The notes below the pieces were generated by a model. The model was not told the DNA's origin. It saw only the letters and a program-made list of their open reading frames with translations, and made no database searches. From Hofstenia miamia (Eukaryota > Xenacoelomorpha > Acoela), in assembly GCA_004352715.1 (NCBI GenBank), contig SCFE01000063.1:1580058-1644057 (forward strand): a stretch of 64,000 nt of DNA, in the 5' to 3' direction. This document shows, piece by piece, positions 48,300 to 61,229 of the stretch; positions within the stretch are counted from its first letter, which is position 1, and each line of letters begins with the position of its first letter. Position numbers and translations under genes: made by a program.

Positions 48300-49810
48300 A
48301 AATAAAGTATTTCCTCAAGTTTTCACACAGAAATTTGCGATCTTTGGTACAACATTTTCTTCAGAAGAGAGACGCTACTTTCAACTGAACATGTAGCAAT
48401 ACAAGATTGTAATTTTGCAAATATGGCTGAAGAGATATCTGGCATAGTATAATTGACTATATTCAGAAAATCATTTGCAAAATTTTTGATTACACCTAAT
48501 TCCTAAGTGCAAATCACTGCATATCATTTTATGAAGTCAAAACACTGTATATAATTTTATGCTTGGATCATGGACTATTTGCGAGATTCTACTTTGTGAA
48601 ATAGTTCTAAAAAAACACTATCAAAACCAGATAATTTCTGTCAATTCCCCATCATCTAACAACGATAGCACTATACGTAGGATTTCCGTTAAGTAGTGGG
48701 CATATTTTCCAATGACAACTCTCAGTAATCGACCCTATCTTGTAATCATTGGAGTAAGTGCCCTACCAATTCCATGAAACAAATGTCTGCGCGAGGTGCA
48801 GCCTTTAAAGTTTTCACCGGTTTATCAACATTCTTGTATTTGCCTCTGATCGCCACCTTCGGCAGGCAAAACAACGAATCTTGAAAAAGCATAGCTTTGA
48901 GAAAAACGACTTCAAAGTTTCGAAAATTGAATTCTTAATAACGTTTGAACAACCGCACCGATTTCAATAACCTATCGTTTATATGAATCAGTGCATTTTG
49001 TAGTTTAAAAGAACATTGTTAATCTTTAGAACCGTTTGGAGGAGAAGCATGTAATTTAGGAGAGATTTTTGCTCCATTTTGCTTTTATATTATCACAAAT
49101 CAATGTCTAAACTATAACAGCCTTACAGCAATACTATTATATATAAAATGCAAAATATGTATGTCATCAATAACATGTGTATGACATCAATAAGGACTGA
49201 TGGAAGCAAAATTCACACTTGTAAATAAAAATTCTGGATGCCATGCACCTTGGGTTCAATTTCTTTGATACTGGTAATCGGCAAAAAATTATAAAGAATT
49301 GTGAACCTAGGATAACGTAATCGTCATGCCACCCGATAAATTGCCGAAAATAAATGTCCAAGCGAATCAAACAATCAAAAGTCTATGCATCGTGTTCAAG
49401 TAATGGGCAGCCAAAACAATGTATTTCGAGATACTTCGTTTTAACAGAATTTTAAGAAAAGTTCGGGATACGTTGTTCTTAATATTATAATAGATATTTA
49501 AATATTTTAAGAATTTGCAGTATTTACGAAATTTATATTTATTTATACTTTCATATCATTGCCCAAAAAGAATACTTCTCAAATTTACAAAGAATATATG
49601 AGACAAATGTGTATAAACTGTAACTAAACCACGTTAATTTCCAACAATAGATTCTAAAAATTAAATTAGATTTTGTTATATCGTTAAATATAACCCTTCA
49701 CAAAAATAAAAAAACTGCTCAACAAATGTAAGTATATATGAATTGATTTAAATCATTTGACACGTATGGCAATTAATATCACGAAATACAAGAATCCTGT
49801 ATTTAAAACA
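48300..49810. other. Intergenic between the Penelope element and EIF3L
   Basis: No supported gene. The block 48760-48960 is less AT-rich and reads locally open on the minus strand (SKLCFFKIRCFACRRWRSEA) but no family is recognised. Confidence 0.5.
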
Positions 49811-52800
49811 TCATTGAATAGCCTTCAATTTTTTAAATATTTCGTCACACTTTTGAATTTGAAGAATGAAATAGTCGCCGTATTTAGCTGCTACTTTTGT
49901 ATCTGCAATATGAATCATATCATCATCAATGTAAAAATCGATTTCAGATTCACATTTGAATTGACCTCCTAAAAATTCAAAATTACTAAAAATATAAAGT
50001 TAATTGTCGAACATTAAATAAAGATCATATTTGGAATGATGGTGTTTCGTTAATGCAAAGTTCATAAATGCACAAAAATCCTAAGAAATATTAACATGGA
50101 TAATGTTTATATATATATATATATATATGCACGGTAGTGTCTCTTTAATTTACCCACCCCCATGGTAAGTATATTTAAGTTCGAGTGAATACTGCACGAG
50201 CAATAACCAAAAATCCGTTTTATTGGGGAAAAAGTGCGATTCCTGCCAAATTCCTTAGAAATTTCGGAACGTTTCCCGCCAAATGTAAGGTTTTTGCATT
50301 TTCCATAGCAAAAAGCGGGAAATATATATATATATATATACTTGATATATACAAAGATATAAAGTATTGTTAGTCTCATATTTATTATAAAACAACAGCA
50401 TATCATTGTTGTCTTGTAAATAAAACTTGGCCAAAATAATAAATGCTTTGAATTTAAATTTATAAATATTAAAATAAAAGAATAAGCGGCAAAAATAAAA
50501 ATGATATACCTAATGAACTACTCTGGCCACACCAGACTAAACTAGACATCTTATGCTTGAAAGCCATCAAATGTAATTGAAGTTCATCTTCGGTTACTGC
50601 CAAAAATTTTGCAAGTTTGCTGACGGGGAGTGAACTGTAAAGTTTCAGGTAACTGCGGATGATTCCAATTGTATTCTGCTGACGTACCTCATCGAGGAAT
50701 ACCTTAAACGTTTCCGCATTAGGACGTATGGATCTGAATTTTGAATTATATATAATTTATTAACTTAAATCCAAGCAAAACTGCCAAAAAACAAATTATA
50801 TTAAATTTATCAAACGGTGTTCCATTTTCGAAAAAATTAGACAAATTTAAATGCCTCTTATAAAACCTTATAAACTGTTTTATTATAGACGTTGGTAATG
50901 GCTAAGAGGTTGTTTTATAAAACACAAAACGGTTTTATGCAGTAACTTCCTATTGCTGATCTTTTTCTCATAATGCTGTGCATTCAGCTTCCTTCTCATG
51001 AATTAAATTTGAAATTTTCCAATTTAGTCAAATTTAGAGTTTCATTGCACCATTTGAAGGAGCTAAGTGATTTTTTATAATAAAGTAAATAATTAACTGC
51101 AAATTCAAATGATTCTAAACGGCAAAAATTAATTCTTAGTTTGAAAATTTTGATTTATTCCTAGTATATGTTATGTAGGCAAAGGTGCATTTTGGAAGTT
51201 TATATTTTGCTTCGACTAGAAATGGTTAAGTCAGTTATTGTTAAAAATTGATTACGCCTCTGACAAAAGTGAACATCAGTTGTTAAGTTTTGTTGGACCT
51301 CAAATTGTACCACTTACAACCATTAATAGAGAATATTAAAATTTAGTTAATGACGCAAAAACGCACTTTTAGTTGCAGCTGATACATGTCGCGATGATTG
51401 TCCATGCGCTCTTCGATTGTCGATACGCTAGGGGAGAGAAACTTTGGACATCCATATGAGAATAGAGTCTCTAATTCCTCTTCGGGATTGTCTCCTAGGA
51501 AAAATAAGTTACATTGATTATCTGGTTAAAAAAGCAAATAGGGGTATCCATAAACTTGAAACATTTAGTATACTGGTAGTAACTTCAATTTAGATAATCA
51601 AAGCTAGTCTATAAAGAACAATAGGAAAAATAACTTTTCCTAGATTAATCAATTCCCAACAATTGCGAAAAATGAATTGAATTTAGTTAAATTAAAGAAA
51701 TTGTATACAGTAAAACCTGTTTTAGCGCGCACTTTGATAAAGCGACATCATTTTTCTGTCAAAATTGCCTCTAAAAAGCGGAAACCTGTCTAAGACAGAC
51801 AGCGGATACAATTTTGGGGAAATAGCACTGTAAAAAGCAGAGAAATTTGTACAAACAAAAACAATTAATTCTTCTTCGCGGCGATTGGACATGAAATAAT
51901 TTAACAGTGTCAAGAATACGTATGCAACTGGCAGCCAGGGCCTAATTTAACTCGATTGACACTTTCCTCATTGCAGTTTCATGTATCTTAGGTGTATATG
52001 ATTACCATTTTAAAAGACTCACAACATCAAGGTTGGCAAGACGCAAATTGGAAATATTCCTGAACATTCTTTAACGATTTTAAAGATTATGAAGGAGCAA
52101 ACCTCGCGTCACATTGGGAAACAAAGATGGAAAGTACAAAGCTTCGATTGAGATGTTGTACACATAGCTCACCAACACAATATTCTTTTGAATTCGTCTT
52201 TGTTAATGAAAGAAGATCTTCAGCATTTTCGGCATCGGATTGTTGTGCAGCAGTTGCGTGAAAATAAAACGTTCTTCTCAACACAGTCTCAGGGAAAGGG
52301 AGACGGGGCGATATAAACAATTTGATGAAATTTGTTATCGAGCATTACCAGATAAAAGTCACTGTGGGCAGAAAATTCCCCAGAAGGAAAGGCAATTTTC
52401 CAGAAAGAGGATTACGATTGTCATTGGCAAGAAATAACCTCCAGTCGTAATTGGAACGATCAAAAAAATCCACGATTTTGAAAATATTTCCGCGAAAAAC
52501 TTCGTCTGCATGAGACGCATTACTAGTCTCATAAACCCAGCTTTGAAAATCCTCAATAACAGAATAGACTCATTCTGAAAAGCATTGCAACTCTTAAATA
52601 ATGTCAATTATAATCCAGAAGAACTGGACGCATCGCTGAACAAATTACCACTGGCATCTCTTCCAAAAATACAATCTCGAGAACGCAAGAACCACTGGAT
52701 ACAGCATTATTCACAGCTTCAATGTGAACTACAGCAAGATGTTCGTTCACTCACAAACTAATAATTTTAAAATGCTCCGGAAAATTGTTTCGAAAGTAGA

Positions 52801-55800
52801 TCTGCTGAAACTTTACAGTGGATGATCTTGGTAAGTAATCAAATTTACTATTTTAGAAAATGTCGTATATCGGAGCAGTCAATGCCTAAGCACAGAAACC
52901 GACATTCACCAGAAGGAATGAATAAAGAAATTGGAGATCTTAATGAAACATAGTGTGCAGGAAATTAGTTTTACTTACTGATGTCTGTTTATCACGGCAT
53001 TACACGGAAAATGATATACGTATCACTGTAGTAATATAACAAATGGCAGAAGTTGGTGTGACAACAACGTCATGTATATTAAAGCAAACACATTGAACTT
53101 CCGAGGAAAATTAAACAAAAAATACAATTTATAGATAAAATCAATGAGCTTTATTTCTAGTACATGTAGACAGGAAATAACTGTAGTGTAATGAAATAAC
53201 TATAAAATACCTCGTTGAATTTTGGTTAGTTTATCACCAACTTTCTCGTTGAGTTGCGTAAAAATAGCCTCATCTATATTTGAAGGATACATACACAAAC
53301 AGATTGTCAAAAGATGATACATCTGTTCGGTTTGTTTGGAAATCATGTCGTTTTGATACGATCTAAAATAAAAATACGAATCACAATACGAAATTTAAAA
53401 TATTATGAAAAATTATACGAAAAGTCAAAATTTCATTTTCTTGTTAGAAAAAAAGAAATGCAGTAATAAAAACATTAAATTATTAAAATATTTTCAAGGA
53501 TATTTCAATGATTACAAAATATAATTTTAGTTGAAACAAAAAAGTTCCTGATTCGTTTCTATTTTTCTGTTTTTAGGGATAAATATTTGTCATTCGAAAA
53601 ATATTGACATTTTTAGAAATTAACTCAAAACTCCAAAAAACTCTTAATAGGTAGAAACTGGTAAGTCAGTAGCATATAATTCACAACCACGAAGTGGGAA
53701 GCTATTATCATTCAAGATATTAATTATCACATTTGAATGAGCAGATGCTATGTACAGGATTGTTAGCAAGTCTTTTTATAAAAATACGCATCTCAACCAT
53801 AGTTCTGTGTAAATGTCTTTATTGGAATTCCATTTTGAAACTTAAGAGAGCTATTTTGAATAAGCACTTTGTGTGATGTATTTATTACACGTGTTATGTT
53901 AAACTTCAAATTTTTTATTCATACACCGACTGTTAAAAACTTAAATCTAAGTGAAACGATTTTGATTGGTCAACTGAAATTAATTGCTTAATAGAACTGT
54001 AACTGGATTTAATAAATAAATTCACTTCCCTGGCTTCCCTGGTTTATATCATAATTATTTAAAAACGAATTATCTTCATAACAACACTAAGTCAACAAAA
54101 ATTGCCATACGGATTTGATGACTCGCAAAATATAAATTAAAAAAAATCTACCTGACGTGGAAAATGTTTTTTGTTCGTTGAATGTACAAAAGAATATTAA
54201 CAAAACACCGAGTTGCATCCTGGTAACGACGCATCATCATGTAAGCGAACCCAACATAGTAATACATAGTAATCTGACAGCTGGGAACGTCAGGCGACCA
54301 CGACATACCTAAATGAGATGACACATAGGTTTCTTATCTAAGAATAGAATTAAATATACTCACTTTGGTGGAGATACATTCTATTATAATATTAACAATT
54401 TTATAACTATATGCAGAGCATGAATCAGGAGATTGTTGTACTCTTGTAAAGTATTCCATTTAAGTAGTGACCTTATGTTCTAAAAACCTGTGGATGATTA
54501 TTCCCAATTATATACAAGTACATACACACTTAAACTACAATTAAGAGTTCAAAAGTAAACAATATAATACATAACACATTTTGCGTTAGACGCAAGCTCT
54601 TACATCAACTCAATGCCAATGAGTGCCAAGAAGAGATGCTACCAATACATTTAAGTCTTTACTTCGGTGATTCACTAGAAGATAACCCAAACACACAAAG
54701 AAAAAAGCCTCACAAAAACGAGTAAATATATTTTTAAACGAAGTTTTATACTTATAATGTTTAATATAGACGTAAAAGGACACTACAAGTTAAAATTCTA
54801 AGTGAAACTTTCATCATACAACCCCTTCCATGGAACACGAAGGAGGAATATTACAATCATATTTTCCCAAGTAATAAAGCATATCTCAGAGGAGTCTTAG
54901 ATTTTATGAGTGCTTTGAAGAATTTCAGGTAATTTTTTATACGATTATCAGTTGTTAAAATTTCAATGCTAATTGCTAAATTCATAAAAAATGGGTTTAT
55001 ATTTATACTTTAGTATTTAGAGATGTGCCTGTACTCGAACTGGGTATTGGCGACGGCTTGGTGTCAATGTTTCTAAAAAGACAAGGCTTCAAAGCAGTAA
55101 TAACCACTGACTGTGATCAAAAAGATCTGAACTACATCACAAAATTCAATTGTCAGATTAACGGATTGTATTCGGACCACATTCCGTTTAACTGGGGACA
55201 AAAATTTCCTATACATTTATTGCTTGATATGTGGAAATCCAGGTAGGAATATATTTTGGAATATCATTCGTAAAGTTTCCACGCAATCTGGATTCAATAC
55301 TGCGATCGTTACTATATATATATATATATGCAAGGGCAAAGTATCTGGTCTCAATCCCTGAAGTATGTCAAATTTTTCATGAATATACTGTATTAACATT
55401 CTTATTTTGTATTTTGGCTATTAATCTTAAAAATATTCACATAAATATTTTTGTTAGAAAAATTGTGTGTAATGAAATACAAGTGTGTAAAGAGCGAATA
55501 TATATTATATATTGACTACATTTTATATCTTTAAAATGTTGCATATCCTTAAAAAATGGGGGATTTAGGCATTTAGACTTTTCTAATATTGAAATTACTC
55601 AAATCCATTATTTAGAAGTCTACGTGAAAAAGAAAGGAAGCCGGCTGATGAATATTCTCCATATGCCAAATTCAAACCAGATCCCTACGTCATACTCGCA
55701 AATGATGTCACGAAAAACTCACTCTATTGGATAACACTGGCAGACACCCTTAAACAAATATTTGACAACATAGTAAAATTAGATGGACGTCCAATACTCA

Positions 55801-57901
55801 TACTTGGAATGAACACAATTCGAGGAATAGACACTGGATTCCTGCAAATGCTGCGAAGTCAAGATTTTGCAATCGATCAAATTGGACAGGATGTGTTTTG
55901 TGTGCATTAGCTTTAAATAAAAATTTACTTAAGAAAATAGTTTTAAATTGAATACTACAAATTGTTTTCTAAAGAAAAAGCACTAATTAAAATCAATGTT
56001 GTGAAATAAAGTTCAGTTAATGTGAATACTATTATACAGTATTTTCCTGATAAAGAGAACTACCCAATGTAATTACAAACTCTGTGTTACATACAAAATA
56101 AGGATAATGTAAAAGAGAAGCATAGATAGCTGCTAAAAATTGGTAACACAGAGTTGCGTAGATTTTTATAATGTGATTTTTATTAGAACGTTTTTGGAAT
56201 CTTCTAAATGAATAACACTCACATAATGGAAAACTAATAATGTACCTTTCTTATTTAATTCAATATTTTCTATGACGGATATCGTGGTTCTGTAGTCGCC
56301 AATGAGACATGAGACTCTGCAAAGTCCAACGAGAGCGAAAAATCCTAAGAATTTGTACAAAGGTTGATTGCCAAATCTCCCTAAAATTGAAAATTGACTG
56401 AAAATGCTATGCAGATACAGACGACTTGGGTATTTTTATTACACACTTCTTTTTTTTAAAAACAAAATATGTAATACCCGCGATTTCGTAAACTTCGTCC
56501 CCGTCTTTAAGGTTATTATATGCTGCCAACTGCTGATTAATCCTACTCTTCTCCACAAGAGCATACAGGACATTGAGAACGCTTTGAATGTACCAACAAG
56601 TAGAACCGTCGAGGGTCTTAAGTTCTTCTTCAGTTTTTGTACTTCTTCTAGATCTAAAAAACAATTATTTATGCTCATGTTAAAACATATTTCAATATTT
56701 CTAAAAGAATAAAAAAGGTGTTCTTGCTCCACAGAAAAAATAAACATTAGAAAAATCATCTTTTTCGCAACGAACACAAAGAATTCAACTTAAACGAATC
56801 ACGATTATTACCTAGGAACAGAGTTCTCATAGAGTCTGAATTTTGGACCGGAAACCAGACACAAAGTTTCCATAATCCTAGCGTACCAGAACAAAAAACA
56901 TACAAACGTCTCGATCACTAACCTGAAATCGAGTCAAGTCTGAGAATTGTGGTGTGAGATAGAGAATTAGAAAGAAACTCAAACCCGACCCGATTTGAGA
57001 ACTCTGCCATACAAATCATATTAATATTAAATACTTAACTAGTTATTTTCATAGAAATAATTTTACAGAGCATTACAGTTGCATCGGAATCTCAACACTT
57101 CATTGTACAAAATGCTTAAAACGCACGATGATATACACGAACGCGTATAAATATATTGTAATATTGGATGATACATTTAATTATGCCTTATAGTGCAAAC
57201 TTCAATTTAGTTTGAAAGAAAGATAAAGTAAATGTCAAAAGCGGACAATTATCAACCCTTTATAAATAAACACATTTTATTTACCTATAAATTGCAAATG
57301 ATTGGAATTGATAAACGAACTCATCAATGATATCCCACAACCAAAGATTTGGAAGTTCTAACATCACTGGTTCGTCTTCAGGAGTCAAAATATAATTAAA
57401 CAAAGCAGTGTAGTTGTAATAGGAATCGATGCGCTGTTTGATATTGGGACCACCTGTAACAGACGCATATAGATGACGGTAATACAATTCTTTATACAAT
57501 GTAAGGAAAATCTAAATGTAAACTTATTAAAACTAAGCGTTAAAACCTAAAAAAATTAAATTGTAATTAAAATGCCCAAAAACCAACCTGATCATTGCCT
57601 ACAACATCTTTAACATCGTCAGAAGACGGCCAAGATCGATTTCGAAACCATTTATCAGTCATATCATCAAAACCTAAATATCCAAGTAAAAAAAATATCC
57701 TATTTATAATTAAAATATACCTGATTCATAAATTGTTTGGATATTGTAAAGGTTTCCTTCACTAACAGCTTGCTGGAAAAACAACAAAAAGTTTTTAACT
57801 GGATCTGGGATAAGAAGAAATTGTTGACGATCAGGATCATAAGGTGTATCATATTGAAATGCATAAGGGTCATAGTAGTCATCGTCTCCATTTTCAAACA
57901 T
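49811..57901 (-). CDS. EIF3L: Eukaryotic translation initiation factor 3 subunit L, ten exons
   Basis: Minus-strand exons: 57721-57901, 57588-57673, 57285-57511, 56478-56653, 56246-56380, 54152-54308, 53211-53362, 51386-51494, 50510-50733 and 49811-49968. They total 1605 bases, 534 residues (human eIF3L has about 564). All borders are GT-AG and phases agree. Family text runs throughout: [141 protein letters not shown] and [19 protein letters not shown]. The order is an acidic N-terminus, helical repeats and a PCI domain. The protein is a subunit of the cytoplasmic eIF3 complex that loads the 40S ribosome. The exon 8 donor (51386) is chosen by phase; a nearer-consensus GT at 51366 would break the frame. 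Intron 5 houses another gene. Confidence 0.93.
51708..51890 (+). mobile_element. pogo/Tigger-type transposon end
   Basis: CAGTAAAACCTGTTTTAGCG, directly after TA, is the classic terminal start of pogo/Tigger elements. It is followed by the typical degenerate CGACAT...GCGGAAACCTGTCTAAGACAGA sub-terminal string. The opposite end was not found, so limits are approximate. It lies in EIF3L intron 7. Confidence 0.6.
52087..52965 (+). pseudogene. Coding-like relic in EIF3L intron 7
   Basis: The plus strand has successive frames that look protein-like but are broken: [20 protein letters not shown] near 52210, [18 protein letters not shown] near 52325, and a run of about 80 codons from 52518 to 52761. 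That run includes [15 protein letters not shown], a TGA, then [36 protein letters not shown] and [12 protein letters not shown]. Composition is helical and coiled-coil-like. A GTAAGT...TTTTAG pair at about 52832-52854 could be a tiny intron. I do not recognise the family. It may be a processed pseudogene or part of an unrecognised multi-exon gene. Confidence 0.4.
54636..55910 (+). CDS. METTL21-type protein methyltransferase, nested antisense in EIF3L intron 5
   Basis: Exons 54636-54721, 54770-54928, 55021-55242 and 55616-55910 join in frame to 762 bases, 253 residues, through introns of 48, 92 and 373 bases (GT-AG, all phase 2). The S-adenosylmethionine fold is clear: motif I is [14 protein letters not shown], motif II is [11 protein letters not shown], and [11 protein letters not shown] corresponds to the 'LDWG' segment of the METTL21/22/23 family (Methyltransf_16). 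The post-motif strand is [18 protein letters not shown], where relatives have SDVIY; the tyrosine is lysine. It ends [13 protein letters not shown] and VFCVH. Such enzymes methylate lysines of chaperones or translation factors; the substrate here is unknown. The ATG is the only one available in an exon open from about 54537, so a further 5' exon is possible. AATAAA is at 55916-55921. Confidence 0.8.
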
Positions 57902-57989
57902 AATTCTAGAATTAAAAATACAATTTAGCAAAGAACTACAGTAAAGCAATATTAATATAATGGTGGAAATGATGTTCAAAGTAGACAAA

Positions 57990-59640
57990 TATAGATAAAA
58001 AACAATTGATGATTGGAAATGCGTGGAAATTTATCCATCTGCTCACGAACAGAATCTTCTGCGATTGTGCGAAGGTGGGACAAAGCTTTAATGTGGACCT
58101 CCACATGATTATTTAATATTATTTTGGGAGGCTATTGTTTCAACAAACTGTCACGACAGTGGTCCAAAAGGTATAGGATAGATTAATATATTCCCATTCA
58201 TCGGTTGTAGCAATCGAAAAGTGATGCCTGGCGTTTACAATATTAACTCCCCCATTTAACTGTAATTATTCACTAATGGCATAAACAAAACCCAAATATC
58301 CTGCGCTGTCACCAATACACGTTTTAACGATGTTTCCTTGCAAATGGTATGTACAGGCCTACCAAAACGAAAATTATCAGGTGATTTCAAACGATTATTT
58401 GCTCTTCCATTTTAAACCTCATCGATGAATAGTAGTATTAACGTTTGTGTTAAATGCGTCTTTGGCAAAAACATTTGGAGCTGGAACGAAACTTCAAATC
58501 ACTTTCCATATAGATAAATGAAAATGAAATTTGAATTTTTATGGTAATTTGTAATGTTTTTATTAAATTTTAATAAGATTTCATTGTAAAATGTGACATT
58601 CCTAAAGCAATAAACTGTTTATTCCTCTTTAAAGTTGTTTAAGAAAAAGATATTTCATTATTTTTGAGTTGTAAATTACAGATTTTCGTTAATATATTTT
58701 TATATTTTGAAATATCTTTATTTTTTATCAACTATTACTTTTATACGTTATTTTTTTAAATATTGACCGCGTGTTACCACGTGCTACGAATTTTATTAAC
58801 TATGCTAAGCTATCGGTCTATATTTTTTAAAAAATTTTAAGCATTTTATTGTATTTCTCATAGAATTTTACCTCCCCCCCCCTTTAGGCGAAGGTATAGA
58901 ATAGGGTGCACGCGAAACACGCGGAGAAAAAAAACACTAATTTAGGGTAAAAAACCATGAGAAATGCATTAACTCGTAAAAAATTAATATATACAGATCG
59001 ATAACTTTGCATAATTAACCACATTCATAGCTCGCGGTATATATTTAAGTACAATAGCACAGAAGACATGGAATTCATAAAAAATTATTATCTATTATTA
59101 AAAAAATTACAAGATATAAAAGTATATTCATGCAAAAATATCCATTTTTAGTGGAAATCAAATCATTATACTTGAGAGTTTTAAATAAATTTAAACCTTT
59201 ATTCTTTGCAACCATTTTGCATTTTCAAAGAATTTTTCTTCGGAATTGTATTTATTTCTACATTTTATTCAACGATTATTAAAACCGAATTTATGGCTAA
59301 CGTGCCCACGTTGCATACATTTCATACATTCCGCTGATACTGTTATAAATATATTTTGTATAGTGCGGATGTACAGTATCGCCTGGGTGCAATCGCCACG
59401 CCCTGTCGATATGCAATTACTACTGAAAACTCAAATAAATTTACTAACGAATGCTAAACCGACAAGTTAAAACTTGTTCCACGCGGCGTACGTTTAGACA
59501 GTAAACGAATCATATACATTCGGTAGTATCTAAGGTAAGGTATTCAAGTCTCTCCCAGGATGTCCCGTAGTTCTCTTTTACAAAAATCATAATTCCACCG
59601 CCAAGCTGTGCAACCAGGAATATATATATATATATATATA
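57990..59640. other. Intergenic upstream of EIF3L
   Basis: No supported gene. The EIF3L promoter must lie at its left edge, but I see no clear TATA box. A run of nine C is at 58874-58882. The block 59330-59500 is less AT-rich with a 74-codon frame (59246-59470) lacking motifs. Confidence 0.5.
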
Positions 59641-59646
59641 TATATA

Positions 59647-59813
59647 NNNNNNNNNNNNNNNNNNNNNNNNNNNNNNNNNNNNNNNNNNNNNNNNNNNNNN
59701 NNNNNNNNNNNNNNNNNNNNNNNNNNNNNNNNNNNNNNNNNNNNNNNNNNNNNNNNNNNNNNNNNNNNNNNNNNNNNNNNNNNNNNNNNNNNNNNNNNNN
59801 NNNNNNNNNNNNN
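59647..59813. other. Assembly gap (167 N) in a (TA)n tract
   Basis: TA repeats stand on both sides, so the gap is probably an unresolved microsatellite. Confidence 0.99.
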
Positions 59814-59959
59814 ATATATATATATATATATATATTGTAATAATGAACAAATCGGAATATATTGAACAAGATCGTCAATGATAAAACACATTTAAACATT
59901 TATCAAATAAACCAAGTTAAGTAATTTTCTTTGTTCTCAGAATAGAGTTAATAGACAGT

Positions 59960-61225
59960 TATTAGATATGAAGAATTCGAAATAAATTTCTGACGAACAA
60001 TATCAACAGTTTCGAAGCATTGACGCAGTTCCTCCTAGATTGTATGGTTTGCCCAAAGTGCATAAAGATCAAAAACACCCACCATTTAGACCAATACTGT
60101 CTTCAATTAATAGTCAGACAAACAATTTGAGTAAATGGTTAGATAACATTTTAAAAGATCACGCCCCAAAGCAATACAATTTGCAAGATACATTTCATTT
60201 TATTTCGGAATTGAAGAATTTGTATGAATCATAAAGAGATAAAAATAAATATTTTGGTGTTAAAAGTCTCTACAAATATTCCAGTAAAACTTACCATAAA
60301 ACATATCCTAAAACAATAAATGATTCAGAATTGCCACTTTCAAAACATGAACTAGAAAAACTATTAGAGATGGCATGCTTGAATACAGCCTTCATGCTTA
60401 CCAATGAAATTTACCAACAAATAGATGGCGTGGCAATGGGCTCACCATTAGGCCCATTAATGGCAAATTTTGCAATGGATATGATAGAACCAAATTTTCA
60501 TAATGGAAAATTTTGTTTTACAGACGCTATGTAGATGACATATTCGCTATTTTTAATAATAAAGAAGCCCATTGTTTTTAATCAAACTTAATCATAAAAT
60601 TGAAAATATCACATTTACAATGGAAGAAAAAGAAAATTCAATCAATTTTTTAGATGTCACCAAAAATTTCGATAGCGATTTTACTTCTGAATTATACATT
60701 AAGACAACAAATACAGGCCTTTACATACCATTCGCTTCTTATTGTCCTTTAAAGTTTAAGACCAATACCATAAAGTGCTTATGTGATTTATTCATCGAAT
60801 TTTGAACTACTAACAAAGAGACTGGATGTGTTATTTTCGACATTCCGAGAAAATGGATATCCTAATATAAAAGAAATAACATCAAAATGCTTAAATTCAA
60901 ATTAAAAAATCGATATAAAAAACTAAAACAATTATATGTTGTATATTGGAAATTAACATCCGTTGAAAGTAAACAATTTGTGATTAAGAAACAGATCAAA
61001 ATTATCAATGCAAGATTAACATCATAAAAAATTAGACCTGTTTTTACATCTTTACAAACTAATAATATATTTAATAACAAAGTCGAATCCCAGAATGCTT
61101 AGTTTCATCCATCGTCTACAAATATACTTTTGATAACTTTAGCAAACCAAGACATTGGTGAAACTAAACGACATTTTGGCATTCGAATTAAAGATTATTA
61201 TACAGTTAAATTAGATTCCAGATTG
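59960..61225 (+). mobile_element. Penelope-like element, second copy
   Basis: Plus-strand frames in order: PRLYGLPKVHKDQKHPPFRP and ILSSINSQTNNLSKWLD (RT fingers), YQQIDGVAMGSPLGPLMANF (the QxDGVAMGSPLGP block diagnostic of Penelope-like RT), then after a shift RRYVDDIFAIF (catalytic YVDD). Next come NSINFLDVT and TNTGLYIPFASYCPLKFKTN. Near 61110-61200 IVYKYTFDNFSK and, after another shift, DIGETKRHFGIRIKDYY are the GIY-YIG endonuclease; the two zinc-binding cysteines of the usual lead-in are phenylalanine. Stops and shifts make it inactive. It is a different lineage from the copy at 46741 (different RT and endonuclease text). Confidence 0.8.
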
Positions 61226-61229
61226 GGGT

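Noticed and set aside
51367-51385. Longer exon 8 of EIF3L ending at the GTGCGT donor (51366)
   Set aside because: It would end in phase 0, while the only good acceptor of exon 9 needs phase 2; the GTATCA donor at 51385 keeps the frame and the family length.
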